Below, in pieces: positions 1-9,188 of a stretch of 64,000 nucleotides of DNA. Made by a program: the position numbers and the translations under genes. The notes beneath the pieces were generated by a model. That model was not told where the DNA came from. It did not search any database and saw nothing but the letters and a program-made list of their open reading frames with translations. Origin of the DNA: Bermanella sp. WJH001 (GTDB lineage Bacteria > Pseudomonadota > Gammaproteobacteria > Pseudomonadales > Oceanobacteraceae); the NCBI RefSeq assembly GCF_030070105.1, contig NZ_JASJOO010000002.1:1426001-1490000 (forward strand). The letters run 5' to 3'. Position 1 is the first letter of the stretch. Every line of letters begins with the position of its first letter.

Positions 1-170
1 TCAAACTGACGCTGTGCCCAATCCATACTGGCAGAGGTCACCATTAACCAGCCAATAGATGCTAATACAATCACCGCCCACATTAAGCTACGATCCAAAA
101 TAATGGACTGCTTAAAATCAAATTTTTGCCATACAGGCGTTGCTTTAATCGTGCGGGTGGCTGATGTCAT
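1..170 (-). CDS. ftsW: FtsW, N-terminal fragment (cut by window edge)
   Basis: First 56 codons of a membrane protein read on the minus strand from an ATG at 170 and running off the window. FtsW is the lipid II polymerase of the septum, working with FtsI. The visible part is a basic cytoplasmic tail of about 27 residues followed by a hydrophobic segment (LMWAVIVLASIGWLMV), the usual first membrane helix. The ATG overlaps the murD stop as ATGA, so the two are translationally coupled. Identity rests on this N-terminus and on the standard dcw order murD-ftsW; the catalytic region is outside the window. Confidence 0.8.
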   Translation of the reverse strand, partial: MTSATRTIKATPVWQKFDFKQSIILDRSLMWAVIVLASIGWLMVTSASMDWAQRQF

Positions 171-1504
171 AATGCCTCCACCAATTTCACAAAGCTCTCA
201 CCTCTGTGTTCAAAACTTTTGAACATATCAAAACTTGCACACGCAGGTGACAACAAAACTGAGTCTCCACTTTTAGACGCTGTACAGGCTTTGTTAAACG
301 CATCATTAAAATCAGTTGCCAACAAAATATCAGCCTGACCAAGTAATGCCGCTTCTATTTGGTGTTTGTCTTTGCCATATAACACAAGAGTATTCACATA
401 CTTTGCGACAGATTCTTGTAAAAAACTGAAGTCGGCATCTTTACCAACACCACCGGCCATTAAAACCAAGTTGCCTTTAATATCTGGACCCAAGCCTTCT
501 AGTGCCGCCAACGTGGCACCTACATTGGTACCCTTAGAGTCGTTATAAAAATCCACACCATGATGCTGGCCAACCCATTGGCAACGATGTTCTAGCCCAG
601 GAAAACTTTGCAAGGTTTTCAACATACTGGACATGCTAATCCCTGCTATTTCGCCTAACGCCAAAGCAGCCAATGCATTACTGCGATTATGACTGCCTTT
701 GATTTTTAATAAGTCGCAACTCAATAACGGCTCATTACCTTTAGCTAAAAATAACTGACCATTACAAGTAACTATTCCATATTCATTATCTTTTGGAGTG
801 CTTAGCGTAAAGCCAACTATTTGTTCCGGTTGATTTAATTGAGGCGTCGATAACGGGTCATCTAAGTTAATAACACCCCATTTGCAGCCATTAAAAATCA
901 CATGCTTGGATAAATAATAATCTTGGTAACTATCGTAACGATCTAAATGATCAGGGCTAATATTTAATACCGTTGCGGCTAACGGATTTAAATTAGGCGT
1001 GGCTTCAAGTTGAAAACTACTTAGCTCCATGACATACAAATCAACATCATCTGCAATTAGATCTAATGCTGGCGTACCTAGGTTGCCGCCAATGGCCGTT
1101 TTAAAACCAAATTCCTGTGCCATTAAACCCACTAAACTGGTCACCGTGCTTTTTGCATTAGAACCCGTAATTGCCAGCACTGGCGCTTTAGCATAATCCG
1201 CAAACACTTGGATATCGCTAACCACTTTAATATTTTGATTCATAGCCGCCTGAATCTCAGGGGTTGCCAATGGTAAGCCAGGACTAACTACCACTTGCTC
1301 AGCCGATAACAAAACATCCTGATCTAAACCACCTAGGTGCAATGTGACCTGTGGAAAATTTTGTTTAATTTGATCTATAAACGGTGGCTGTTCACGTGTA
1401 TCCATAGCCACAACGTTAATATTGCGCGCAGCAAAAAAGGCAACAACCGAATAACCGGTTTTGCCTAAACCTACAACGACAACAGGCTTTGCTTTCACAT
1501 TCAT
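167..1504 (-). CDS. murD: UDP-N-acetylmuramoylalanine--D-glutamate ligase MurD
   Basis: Cytoplasmic Mur ligase that adds D-glutamate to UDP-MurNAc-L-Ala using ATP. About 445 residues, normal for the family. An N-terminal Rossmann-like segment (VVVVGLGKTGYS) binds the UDP moiety; the central ATPase P-loop reads ITGSNAKST with the lysine near residue 118; an SPDHLDR segment follows. I start at the ATG at 1504; a TTG one codon upstream is also open but adds nothing. It lies 19 bases after mraY and overlaps ftsW by ATGA, inside the dcw operon. Identification is secure from motifs and position. Confidence 0.97.
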   Translation of the reverse strand: MNVKAKPVVVVGLGKTGYSVVAFFAARNINVVAMDTREQPPFIDQIKQNFPQVTLHLGGLDQDVLLSAEQVVVSPGLPLATPEIQAAMNQNIKVVSDIQVFADYAKAPVLAITGSNAKSTVTSLVGLMAQEFGFKTAIGGNLGTPALDLIADDVDLYVMELSSFQLEATPNLNPLAATVLNISPDHLDRYDSYQDYYLSKHVIFNGCKWGVINLDDPLSTPQLNQPEQIVGFTLSTPKDNEYGIVTCNGQLFLAKGNEPLLSCDLLKIKGSHNRSNALAALALGEIAGISMSSMLKTLQSFPGLEHRCQWVGQHHGVDFYNDSKGTNVGATLAALEGLGPDIKGNLVLMAGGVGKDADFSFLQESVAKYVNTLVLYGKDKHQIEAALLGQADILLATDFNDAFNKACTASKSGDSVLLSPACASFDMFKSFEHRGESFVKLVEAL

Positions 1505-1523
1505 CAATAGATTTCCGCTATTT

Positions 1524-2606
1524 TTATCTTATTTTTAATGTAGCCATGCCGATCAATACTAAGAACAATGTAATGATCCAAAAACGTACAATCACTCGCG
1601 GCTCTGGCCAGCCTTTTAATTCAAAATGATGATGCAGAGGTGCCATTCTAAAAATGCGTTTACCTGTCATTTTAAATGAAGCCACTTGCAAAATAACGCT
1701 GACGGTTTCTGCTACAAAAATACCACCCATAATAAACAGCAGTATTTCTTGGCGTACAATCACCGCCAACACGCCCAACGCTGCACCCAGTGCCAAAGAA
1801 CCCACATCACCCATAAACACTTGAGCTGGGTAAGTGTTAAACCACAAAAAGCCAATACCAGCACCCACCAAGGCACCACAAAAGATAGTCACTTCACCCG
1901 TACCATCTAAGTAGGGTAAAAATAAGTATTCAGCAAAATTAACGTTGCCCACTAAGTAAGCACAGGCTCCCAATGCACCACCCACCATGACCGTTGGCAA
2001 AATAGCCAAACCATCTAAACCATCGGTCAAGTTAACCGCATTTGATGTGCCTACAATCACAAAGTAAGTTAATACGATATAAAACAAACCTAAATCTATA
2101 GCGATATCTTTAAAGAACGGCACAATCAATGTGGTTTCAGCAGAAGACGCGGCTGTCATATAAAGAAAGGTTCCTGCTGCTAAAGCAATGATACTTTGCC
2201 AAAACATTTTCCAGCGAGCAGGTAAACCACGAGAATTCTTTTGCACCACTTTGCGATAATCATCCACAAAGCCAACTAAGCCTGTGGCCAAAGTGACCAA
2301 CAGCACAACCCAGACATAATGATTTTCTAAATCCCCCCACAACAAAGTACTTATGGATATAGCCAATAAAATAAGTGTGCCACCCATAGTCGGAGTGCCA
2401 GCCTTACTTAAATGGGATTTAGGGCCGTCATCACGTACAGACTGGCCAATTTGCTTTTCTTGCAATTTACGAATCACATATGGGCCAAAACATAATGCAA
2501 TTAATAACGCAGTTAACGTGGCAAAAATTGCACGAAATGTTAAATAATTCACCACCCCAAAACCGGTGTGATATTGCTGTAAAAATTCCCCTAACCAAAG
2601 CAACAT
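1524..2606 (-). CDS. mraY: Phospho-N-acetylmuramoyl-pentapeptide transferase MraY
   Basis: Inner-membrane enzyme that transfers phospho-MurNAc-pentapeptide to undecaprenyl phosphate, giving lipid I. 360 residues, the family length, with about ten hydrophobic segments. Visible family signatures are DDYRK near residue 117, the [10 protein letters not shown] loop, and the HHHFE motif near the C-terminus, all part of the Mg-dependent active site. It follows murF by 12 bases and precedes murD by 19. No anomaly seen. Confidence 0.98.
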   Translation of the reverse strand: MLLWLGEFLQQYHTGFGVVNYLTFRAIFATLTALLIALCFGPYVIRKLQEKQIGQSVRDDGPKSHLSKAGTPTMGGTLILLAISISTLLWGDLENHYVWVVLLVTLATGLVGFVDDYRKVVQKNSRGLPARWKMFWQSIIALAAGTFLYMTAASSAETTLIVPFFKDIAIDLGLFYIVLTYFVIVGTSNAVNLTDGLDGLAILPTVMVGGALGACAYLVGNVNFAEYLFLPYLDGTGEVTIFCGALVGAGIGFLWFNTYPAQVFMGDVGSLALGAALGVLAVIVRQEILLFIMGGIFVAETVSVILQVASFKMTGKRIFRMAPLHHHFELKGWPEPRVIVRFWIITLFLVLIGMATLKIR

Positions 2607-2618
2607 GATAGGTATCCT

Positions 2619-3980
2619 CTAATTATTTTTAGTATCTTGTATAATTTCATTTACAACGCGGTCCATGTGAGCACTGCGCGAACCTTTTACTAAAACGGTC
2701 ACATCTTTTGATAACTTCTGCTTTAAAAATCGAACTAAATTATCATGACTAGCAAACCAGTGTGCGTTTTCACCAAATGCATCAGCGGCTTTTCGACTAA
2801 ATTCACCTAATGCAAAAAACTCATTAATTTTTGCTTCACGGGCATACGCCCCCATTTCAGCATGAGCTAATTGAGTTTCCACGCCTAACTCAGCCATATC
2901 ACCTAACACAAAAATGCTATGGCCTTTTCGACTACTCAATACATCCATCGCCGCTCTTACTGAAGCTGGGTTTGCGTTATAACTATCATCAATAACCACG
3001 CTGCCATTTAATCCTGGTTTTTCAATTAAACGACCTTCCACACCTTCAAACGCTTGCAAACCCGCAACAATATTCGCCAAGCTCATTTGTAAACCATGGC
3101 AAGCGGCGGCAGATGCAAGCGCATTAAACACATTATGCTGACCCATCACTTTTAAATGAACCTGCGCCACTTCGTCATCTATATGTAAATTAAAATCACA
3201 GCATCCGGTTTCATTAATTTGTATTTCGCTGGCTCGGACAGTGGCTTTTTCATTCTCACCAAAACTAATCACTCTGCGCTTACCCGCTCGAGTGTTCCAG
3301 GTTTCAAAATGCGGGCTATCTGCGTTTAATACTGCAATACCGTCTTGTGCTAACGCATCTATGATTTCACCTTTTGTGCGCACGATGGTTTCTAAGCTAC
3401 CAAATCCTTCTAAATGCGCACTACCTGCATTCGTTAAAATAGAAACGGTAGGTTTAACCAATTGAGAGCTATAGGCAATCTCACCCTCAGCGCTGGCACC
3501 TAGTTCAACTACGGCATAATCATAGGTGTGATTAAGACGTAATAACGTTAATGGCGCACCGATGTGATTATTTAAGTTGCCACGTGTCACTAATACTTCG
3601 TTTTGCTGACGCAGCAAGGTTGCCATCATACCTTTAACCGTTGTTTTACCGCTGCTTCCAGTAATGGCCACCACATCGCGATTGAATTTTTGACGATTGT
3701 ATAGCGCTAAACGACCCAATGCCTGTGTGGTATCTGCCACTTGAAGATAAGGCGTATCGATATCCATTTCTTTACTGATTAAAACCGCACATGCACCCTT
3801 GTCGATGGCTTGTTTCACGTATTCATGACCATCTAAACGATTACCAATTAACGCCACATACAAATCACCTGGCTGTAAGGTACGCGTATCGATACTTACA
3901 AATTGAAACGGTACATTTGCACCGCGATGTTTCGCCTCTAGAAATTCGGCCACTTCCGCTAATCGTACCGACCCAATCAT
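2619..3980 (-). CDS. murF: UDP-MurNAc-tripeptide--D-Ala-D-Ala ligase MurF
   Basis: Adds the D-Ala-D-Ala dipeptide to UDP-MurNAc-tripeptide, the last cytoplasmic step of precursor synthesis. 453 residues with the Mur ligase three-domain layout: N-terminal substrate domain, a central ATPase with P-loop ITGSSGKTT, and a C-terminal domain starting around VVIDDSYNANP, which is the MurF-type signature. Its ATG overlaps the murE stop by four bases (ATGA), so murE and murF are coupled. No irregularity seen. Confidence 0.97.
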   Translation of the reverse strand: MIGSVRLAEVAEFLEAKHRGANVPFQFVSIDTRTLQPGDLYVALIGNRLDGHEYVKQAIDKGACAVLISKEMDIDTPYLQVADTTQALGRLALYNRQKFNRDVVAITGSSGKTTVKGMMATLLRQQNEVLVTRGNLNNHIGAPLTLLRLNHTYDYAVVELGASAEGEIAYSSQLVKPTVSILTNAGSAHLEGFGSLETIVRTKGEIIDALAQDGIAVLNADSPHFETWNTRAGKRRVISFGENEKATVRASEIQINETGCCDFNLHIDDEVAQVHLKVMGQHNVFNALASAAACHGLQMSLANIVAGLQAFEGVEGRLIEKPGLNGSVVIDDSYNANPASVRAAMDVLSSRKGHSIFVLGDMAELGVETQLAHAEMGAYAREAKINEFFALGEFSRKAADAFGENAHWFASHDNLVRFLKQKLSKDVTVLVKGSRSAHMDRVVNEIIQDTKNN

Positions 3981-5446
3981 GCTTGATTCCCCAATAGTGC
4001 TTTTTTGGCTTCTTCTGCGTCGCTAAAGTAACGACGCTGCCCTTTTATTTCTTGATAATCTTCATGGCCCTTGCCGGCAATTATGACAATATCATCTGCG
4101 TTTGCGCCCATAATGGCCTTTTGAATCGCTTGGGCTCGATCAAGCTCAATCTCAAACTCACCCTTTAGACCCTCAACCATTTGCTGACAAATTAGACTTG
4201 GCTCTTCACTACGGGGATTATCGCTGGTAATCAGGGTTTTATCTGCATATTGCAGCGCAATTTTACCCATTAAAGGTCGCTTACCTTGATCACGATCACC
4301 ACCACACCCTACAACCAGAGTAATGCAGCCTTGTGTATGGGCTCTTGTTGCCGCCAATATTTGCTCTAACGCATCAGGGGTATGGGCGTAATCCACCAAC
4401 ACCAATGGTTGCTGCGCTTGAACCATCACCTGTTGCATGCGCCCAGGTACCGGAGCAATAGCCGCGCAGGCACTAGCTGTTTGCTCTAAGCCATAACCCA
4501 GCTGCAAGCACACTAAGATAGCCGCTGCGACATTTTCAACATTAAACAAACCAAATAATGGCAGGTTTACTAGCTGTGCCTGCTGCTGCCAAGTGAATTC
4601 AACACTCATGCCTTGAGCATGCATTTTGTGAATCTCAAAGCGTAAATCGGCTTGGTCAGCCTGCCCATAAAAAACCGGCTTAACGGCGCAGTGAGCGGCT
4701 AACTTTTCAGAAAATGAATCATCAGCATTGAGCACCGCAAATTTAAGTTCTGGACGTTTAAATAAAAGTGCTTTGGCTTCACCATAAGCATCCATTGTTC
4801 CGTGATAATCCAAATGATCACGACTTAGGTTTGAAAAAACCGCGCCATCAAATTTAACACCCGCTAAACGGTTTTGCTCAAGACCATGACTTGATACCTC
4901 CATGGCAACCGCTTGATAATTTTCTGATAACTCATCAAGTACGTGGTGTAATTTTTCTAGGGGCAAGGTTGTCATACCTGATGGTTTTAAATCATCCCAT
5001 TGACCATAACCAACAGTACCCATCACGGCACAATTTCTTTTAAGCTCTGTTAATAACTGCGCTAAATAAAAACTAATTGATGACTTACCATTGGTACCGG
5101 TAATACCAATAACGTCCATATTAAGTTGTGATTGGTATAAACAATGAGCCAGCACATCCCCAGCAACGTTCATGATGTTGTCCACGCAGATATACGCCGT
5201 GGTTAACCCTTCAAGCTCACTACGTAAACTTTCATTTGCAACAATAACCGCAACGCCGTTTTGTATAGCCTGCTCTACATATAACCATTCATTGGCAGCC
5301 ACCGATGGCAATACAAAAAATGCATCCCCGTGTGAAACATCTCGACTGTCAAAACAAATATTCTGTATTTCAAGATCCAACAAACCCTGAGGAAGCGATC
5401 TTACCCAGGGTTTTAAATTCGAAAGCGGTTGGTTAAAAGCAATCAT
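3977..5446 (-). CDS. murE: UDP-MurNAc-dipeptide--meso-diaminopimelate ligase MurE
   Basis: Attaches the third residue of the stem peptide. 489 residues: N-terminal UDP-binding domain, central P-loop GITGTNGKSS, C-terminal substrate domain. The segment SDNPRSEEP contains DNPR, the motif known to select meso-diaminopimelate rather than lysine, which agrees with a Gram-negative wall. Overlaps ftsI upstream and murF downstream by four bases each, so ftsI-murE-murF are tightly coupled. Confidence 0.97.
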   Translation of the reverse strand: MIAFNQPLSNLKPWVRSLPQGLLDLEIQNICFDSRDVSHGDAFFVLPSVAANEWLYVEQAIQNGVAVIVANESLRSELEGLTTAYICVDNIMNVAGDVLAHCLYQSQLNMDVIGITGTNGKSSISFYLAQLLTELKRNCAVMGTVGYGQWDDLKPSGMTTLPLEKLHHVLDELSENYQAVAMEVSSHGLEQNRLAGVKFDGAVFSNLSRDHLDYHGTMDAYGEAKALLFKRPELKFAVLNADDSFSEKLAAHCAVKPVFYGQADQADLRFEIHKMHAQGMSVEFTWQQQAQLVNLPLFGLFNVENVAAAILVCLQLGYGLEQTASACAAIAPVPGRMQQVMVQAQQPLVLVDYAHTPDALEQILAATRAHTQGCITLVVGCGGDRDQGKRPLMGKIALQYADKTLITSDNPRSEEPSLICQQMVEGLKGEFEIELDRAQAIQKAIMGANADDIVIIAGKGHEDYQEIKGQRRYFSDAEEAKKALLGNQA

Positions 5447-7152
5447 TCTAATCGTCCCGCTATGGATTTATCTTCAAACACTGTGGGCATCACATTCATT
5501 AATCGTAAACTTGATTGTGTCACCCGAGAAAAAATCGGGGCCGCGACTTCACCACCATAGTATTCTCGACCATTGGGCTCATCAATTACCACTATTGTCA
5601 CTATTCTTGGATCATCTGCTGGGGCAATACCTGCAAATAATGATAAATAGCGCTCATCTTCATAACCATTTGCGCCCACTTTATGCACGGTGCCCGTTTT
5701 ACCAGCCACGGGATAACCTTCAACATAAGCACGTCGAGCCGTGCCTTTTGGACCCACAACACTTTGCAGCATATTCACCACATCATTAGCCACTTTTTCG
5801 GGCATGATACGCTTGCCCTTTTCTGGGTTTCTACGCACCAAGGTGAGCGGCTGTTTAACACCACCATTGGCTAATACTTGATAAGCTTGAGCCAGTTGCA
5901 AAGGGGTTACCGCCAAGCCATAACCATAAGAAAGTGTGGCACTTTGCAAACGACTCCACTTGCTACCTTCAACTGCCACTTTACCGCCGTGCTCACCTGG
6001 CAAGCCAAGGCCCACAGGTTTACCTAAACCAAGCTGTTGATAAAAACCCCATAAGTTTTCACCACCTAGCTTAAATGACATTTTACTCACAGCCACGTTA
6101 CTGGATTTTGTTAACACACCTGTTATATCTAACTCCCCATAATCACGGTGATCGCGAATGGTTTTACTGCCTACACGTAAATAACCTGGGTGCGTATTGA
6201 TAATACTGTCTTTATTAATATCACCAGACATCAGCGCCGCAGCAACTGTAAAAGGCTTAACAGTTGAGCCAGGCTCAAAAATATCCGTCACACTTCTATT
6301 ACGAACACTGGCGGCTTTTAATTCTGCGCGATTATTAGGATTAAACGCAGGCTGATTCACTAAGGCCAAAATCTCTCCGCTTTTAACATCCACCATCATT
6401 AACGAGCCCGCTTTTGCGCCATGCTGTTGAACGGATGCTTTTAATTCACGATAAGCTTGGTACTGTAAACGTAAGTCAATACTGAGCATTAATTCACTAC
6501 CAGGCTCAGCGACTTTCATTACACCTAAATCTTTTACCAAACGCCCCAGACGATCTTTTACCACTCGTCCCTTGCCAGGCTGTCCTTGCAACCAAGCATC
6601 ATATGCAAGCTCAACACCTTCAATACCTTGCTCATCAATATTGGTAAAACCCACCACATGACTGGCCACTTCAGCCGCTGGATAATAACGTTTAAATTCT
6701 TGCTGAATACCAATGCCTGGTAGATTAAGCTCACTAATGGCTTTTGCCATGGCCGGATTCATGTGACGTTCTAAATAAATAAATTCTTTACTGCCACTTT
6801 GCTTAATGCGGGCATTTAGCTGGGACGGACTAATATTTAACAATGGTGCCAAGGAGGAAATATCAACATGGTCTTTTAAGATTTGTTTTGGATTTGCCCA
6901 AATACTTTTAACCGGTGTGCTCACCGCTAATGGCTCATTATTGCGATCTACAATCATGCCACGATAAGCATCAATATTATGCTCGCGTACAGTTCGCTTA
7001 GTGCCTTCAACTTGTAAAAAGTCAGTTTCAAATACTTGTAGCTGGGCTAGACGTACAAACAAAGCGACAAACAATAACAGGCCAGCGCCCAGCACCGTAT
7101 AGTGGCGCCAGCGATTGCTGCTTTGTTCATATTTGTTTTTGCTTGTAGCCAT
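5443..7152 (-). CDS. ftsI: Septal peptidoglycan transpeptidase FtsI (PBP3)
   Basis: Class B penicillin-binding protein that crosslinks septal peptidoglycan with FtsW. 569 residues. A short cytoplasmic tail and one membrane helix (about residues 18-37) are followed by the pedestal domain and then the transpeptidase domain. The three catalytic motifs are visible: STVK with the acyl-enzyme serine at residue 296, SSN, and KTGT near residue 480. Starts 15 bases after the ftsL stop and overlaps murE by four bases. Normal length and no missing motif. Confidence 0.97.
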   Translation of the reverse strand: MATSKNKYEQSSNRWRHYTVLGAGLLLFVALFVRLAQLQVFETDFLQVEGTKRTVREHNIDAYRGMIVDRNNEPLAVSTPVKSIWANPKQILKDHVDISSLAPLLNISPSQLNARIKQSGSKEFIYLERHMNPAMAKAISELNLPGIGIQQEFKRYYPAAEVASHVVGFTNIDEQGIEGVELAYDAWLQGQPGKGRVVKDRLGRLVKDLGVMKVAEPGSELMLSIDLRLQYQAYRELKASVQQHGAKAGSLMMVDVKSGEILALVNQPAFNPNNRAELKAASVRNRSVTDIFEPGSTVKPFTVAAALMSGDINKDSIINTHPGYLRVGSKTIRDHRDYGELDITGVLTKSSNVAVSKMSFKLGGENLWGFYQQLGLGKPVGLGLPGEHGGKVAVEGSKWSRLQSATLSYGYGLAVTPLQLAQAYQVLANGGVKQPLTLVRRNPEKGKRIMPEKVANDVVNMLQSVVGPKGTARRAYVEGYPVAGKTGTVHKVGANGYEDERYLSLFAGIAPADDPRIVTIVVIDEPNGREYYGGEVAAPIFSRVTQSSLRLMNVMPTVFEDKSIAGRLE

Positions 7153-7167
7153 TAAAGAAATGCACTC

Positions 7168-7452
7168 TTATTTATTTTTTAAAAACTCATGAACTTCAAT
7201 TACCCGTGTATTTAACTTATCAGGGAATTGCATATCTAACGTTTGTCTTGCGATCACTTCAACTCGACTTGGTGCTGCAAGCGTGCTGTATTCCAACATC
7301 AAACGACCATATTCTTCTTGCAACTGACTATACTCATTGCCCAGTTTTTGCCATTGGTGTGCTAGCTGCCTGTTTGCATAACTGGTGTAGACAACGGCAA
7401 CAGCACTCACCATTAACACCAAAAAAACCCATTTAACGTTTATGTTTTTCAC
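7168..7452 (-). CDS. ftsL: Cell division protein FtsL
   Basis: Small bitopic division protein that links FtsB/FtsQ to FtsW-FtsI. 94 residues: a short cytoplasmic N-terminus, one membrane helix at about residues 8-25 and a periplasmic stretch rich in leucine and glutamine heptads (residues about 30-60) compatible with the FtsL-FtsB coiled coil. The C-terminal part LEVIARQTL-like segment (here VEVIARQTLDMQFP) is typical of FtsL. Lies between rsmH and ftsI, its invariant place. Confidence 0.93.
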   Translation of the reverse strand: MKNINVKWVFLVLMVSAVAVVYTSYANRQLAHQWQKLGNEYSQLQEEYGRLMLEYSTLAAPSRVEVIARQTLDMQFPDKLNTRVIEVHEFLKNK

Positions 7453-7461
7453 AATAAAAAC

Positions 7462-8388
7462 TTACAATTTTTTTTCGGCAACACGCATTACCGCACTACG
7501 GGAACGGATATTGGCCTGCACTTCTTCTTTGCTTGGCTTAATCGCCTTACCGATATGCTTTAGCACGATTGGGTAATCACTGGCCATTATTGGAATATCA
7601 GGTGGTAACTGAGGGCCTTTTTCTTTGTCGCGAATAAAGCGTTTAACCATACGGTCTTCTAAAGAATGGAAACTAATCACCACAAGACGACCATGCTTGG
7701 CCAGCAAGTCTGTCGCCGTTTCTAATCCGCCCGTTAAATCACCTAACTCGTTATTTAAAAAAATACGAATGGCCTGAAAACTTTTTGTAGCTGGATGCTT
7801 ACCCTTTTCCCACTTAGGGTGCGCATCTTTAATTACTTGTGCTAAATCTAAGGTACGCTCGAATGGCTCTTGCGTACGGCGCATCACAATGGCTTTTGCC
7901 AGGCGACGGCTATAACGCTCTTCGCCATACTCATAAAGCACATTGGCGATCTCTTCTTCTTTTGCGCTGGCAACCCACTGCGCAGCAGTTAAACCGGATT
8001 CGGTATTCATGCGCATATCAAGCGGACCATCATTCATAAAACTAAAGCCACGCTCTGCTTCATCTAATTGAGGGCTACTCACACCCAAATCCATCAGAAT
8101 CCCCGCAACCGGACGGCCTTCACCGTTTTGCTCAAGCCATGTGGCCATTTGTGCAAACGAGCCATGACAAATCGAAAAACGACTGTCTTCTTTAGCTAAC
8201 TCATTGGCAGTGGCAATGGCACGTGGATCTTTATCGATACCAATTAAACGGCCATTTTCAGATAGCTTTTCTAATATCAAACGGCTATGACCACCACGGC
8301 CAAAGGTGCAGTCAATGTACAAGCCATCTTCATCTTGAACTAATGCATCCACGGCTTCGTGCAGCAGCACGGTTATATGTTCACTCAT
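7462..8388 (-). CDS. rsmH: 16S rRNA (cytosine-1402-N4)-methyltransferase RsmH
   Basis: SAM-dependent enzyme that methylates N4 of C1402 in the ribosomal P site, together with RsmI, which is also encoded in this window and modifies the ribose of the same nucleotide. 308 residues. The SAM-binding start [10 protein letters not shown] is at residues 27-36, followed by the DKDP acidic motif and [12 protein letters not shown]. The ATG overlaps the mraZ stop by four bases. Formerly called MraW. Confidence 0.97.
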   Translation of the reverse strand: MSEHITVLLHEAVDALVQDEDGLYIDCTFGRGGHSRLILEKLSENGRLIGIDKDPRAIATANELAKEDSRFSICHGSFAQMATWLEQNGEGRPVAGILMDLGVSSPQLDEAERGFSFMNDGPLDMRMNTESGLTAAQWVASAKEEEIANVLYEYGEERYSRRLAKAIVMRRTQEPFERTLDLAQVIKDAHPKWEKGKHPATKSFQAIRIFLNNELGDLTGGLETATDLLAKHGRLVVISFHSLEDRMVKRFIRDKEKGPQLPPDIPIMASDYPIVLKHIGKAIKPSKEEVQANIRSRSAVMRVAEKKL

Positions 8389-8840
8389 AGGGATAAATTC
8401 ATTAACTCTTCTGGCAACTGGGTATCACCTTTCATTTCTTCAAGGTAACGTTCACGGCGTTCGGCCCAGTGGGCTTCATCCCATAATTCAAATTTATTGC
8501 CTTGGCCCATCATTACCATCTTTTTTTCAAGGCCGGCATATTCTCTTAATGGCCCTGGTAATAGCAGTCGGCCATTAGCATCCATATCAATATCAGTAGC
8601 ATGACCAATGATGAGTCGCTGAATGCGACGAGCGGCAGGATTAAAACTAGGCAGTGCTTCTATCTTGGTTTGAATAGGCTCCCATTCATTTAAGGGATAA
8701 ACCAATAAACACTTCTCCTCGGTATCAATCGTAACAACTAAAGCCCCATCGTTGCTCTCATGCAACAATTGACGATAGCGGGCGGGCACGGCCATTCGGC
8801 CTTTTGTATCGAGATTGATATTGTGCACGCCACGAAACAT
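8385..8840 (-). CDS. mraZ: Transcriptional regulator MraZ
   Basis: DNA-binding repressor of the dcw cluster, first gene of the operon. 151 residues with two SpoVT/AbrB-like halves: [20 protein letters not shown] near residue 2 and the repeat [12 protein letters not shown] near residue 84, the known DXXGR signature of each half. Starts at the ATG at 8840. Its own operator boxes lie directly upstream (see 8858-8882), which fits known autoregulation of the family. Confidence 0.97.
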   Translation of the reverse strand: MFRGVHNINLDTKGRMAVPARYRQLLHESNDGALVVTIDTEEKCLLVYPLNEWEPIQTKIEALPSFNPAARRIQRLIIGHATDIDMDANGRLLLPGPLREYAGLEKKMVMMGQGNKFELWDEAHWAERRERYLEEMKGDTQLPEELMNLSL

Positions 8841-8857
8841 AATTTATTTCACCTGTT

Positions 8858-8882
8858 ACCCAGAAAACTCCACATTTACCCA
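8858..8882 (-). promoter_or_regulatory. MraZ operator, three TGGGN-type boxes
   Basis: On the minus strand the sequence reads TGGGT-N5-TGGAG-N5-TGGGT, ending 18 bases before the mraZ ATG. The known E. coli MraZ target is a set of TGGGN direct repeats separated by five bases, so box sequence and spacing both fit; the middle box differs by one base. It lies just downstream of the predicted transcription start, which suits repression by blocking early elongation or polymerase binding. Confidence 0.8.
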
Positions 8883-8901
8883 CAAAACAACACTTTTGCA
8901 C

Positions 8902-8930
8902 ACTATAGAAACAGAACACCCGTATTGCAA
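8902..8930 (-). promoter_or_regulatory. Predicted sigma70 promoter of the dcw operon
   Basis: On the minus strand a TTGCAA -35 box (8925-8930), a 17-base spacer and a TATAGT -10 box (8902-8907) stand upstream of mraZ. Predicted start of transcription is about position 8895, leaving a leader of roughly 55 bases that contains the MraZ boxes. Spacing is ideal and both boxes match consensus in four or five of six positions. Confidence 0.7.
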
Positions 8931-9065
8931 GGTACGATGTCGTGTTTTGCGCATTTAGGCTCATTAAGACCGCCTATTGATGGGGCTTAGAGGAAAGTTG
9001 TCTAAAAAGCAGTCTTAGTAATAACCGGACACAAGCGACACAGACTTGAAGAAAGGGAGGTAAAT

Positions 9066-9170
9066 ATGTTGGTACTCACTGACATTAAGCAGTTGGGTAC
9101 AAAAAACCATCACTATTCAAGCAATGGGTTCGATAAACATGACCACCTAATTATTAAGATGGTCATATAA
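9066..9170 (+). CDS. Possible small protein, 34 codons
   Basis: Open frame from ATG 9066 to TAA 9168-9170 on the plus strand, 34 residues beginning MLVLTDIKQLG and ending IIKMVI. What makes it worth listing is the ribosome binding site: GGGAGG at about 9057-9062 ends a few bases before the ATG, stronger than most sites in this window. The peptide is polar with a histidine-rich middle (NHHYSSNGFDKHDH) and no membrane segment. No family recognised and no clear promoter seen. The gap between mraZ and the lipoprotein gene otherwise lacks a gene. Could be a chance ORF. Confidence 0.35.
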   Translation: MLVLTDIKQLGTKNHHYSSNGFDKHDHLIIKMVI

Positions 9171-9188
9171 CAAAGCACTATTTAAACG

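Noticed and set aside
9066-9100. Start MLVLT of the small ORF resembles the first residues of CsrA
   Set aside because: Similarity ends after five residues; no RRxGE motif follows, so a csrA remnant is not supported.
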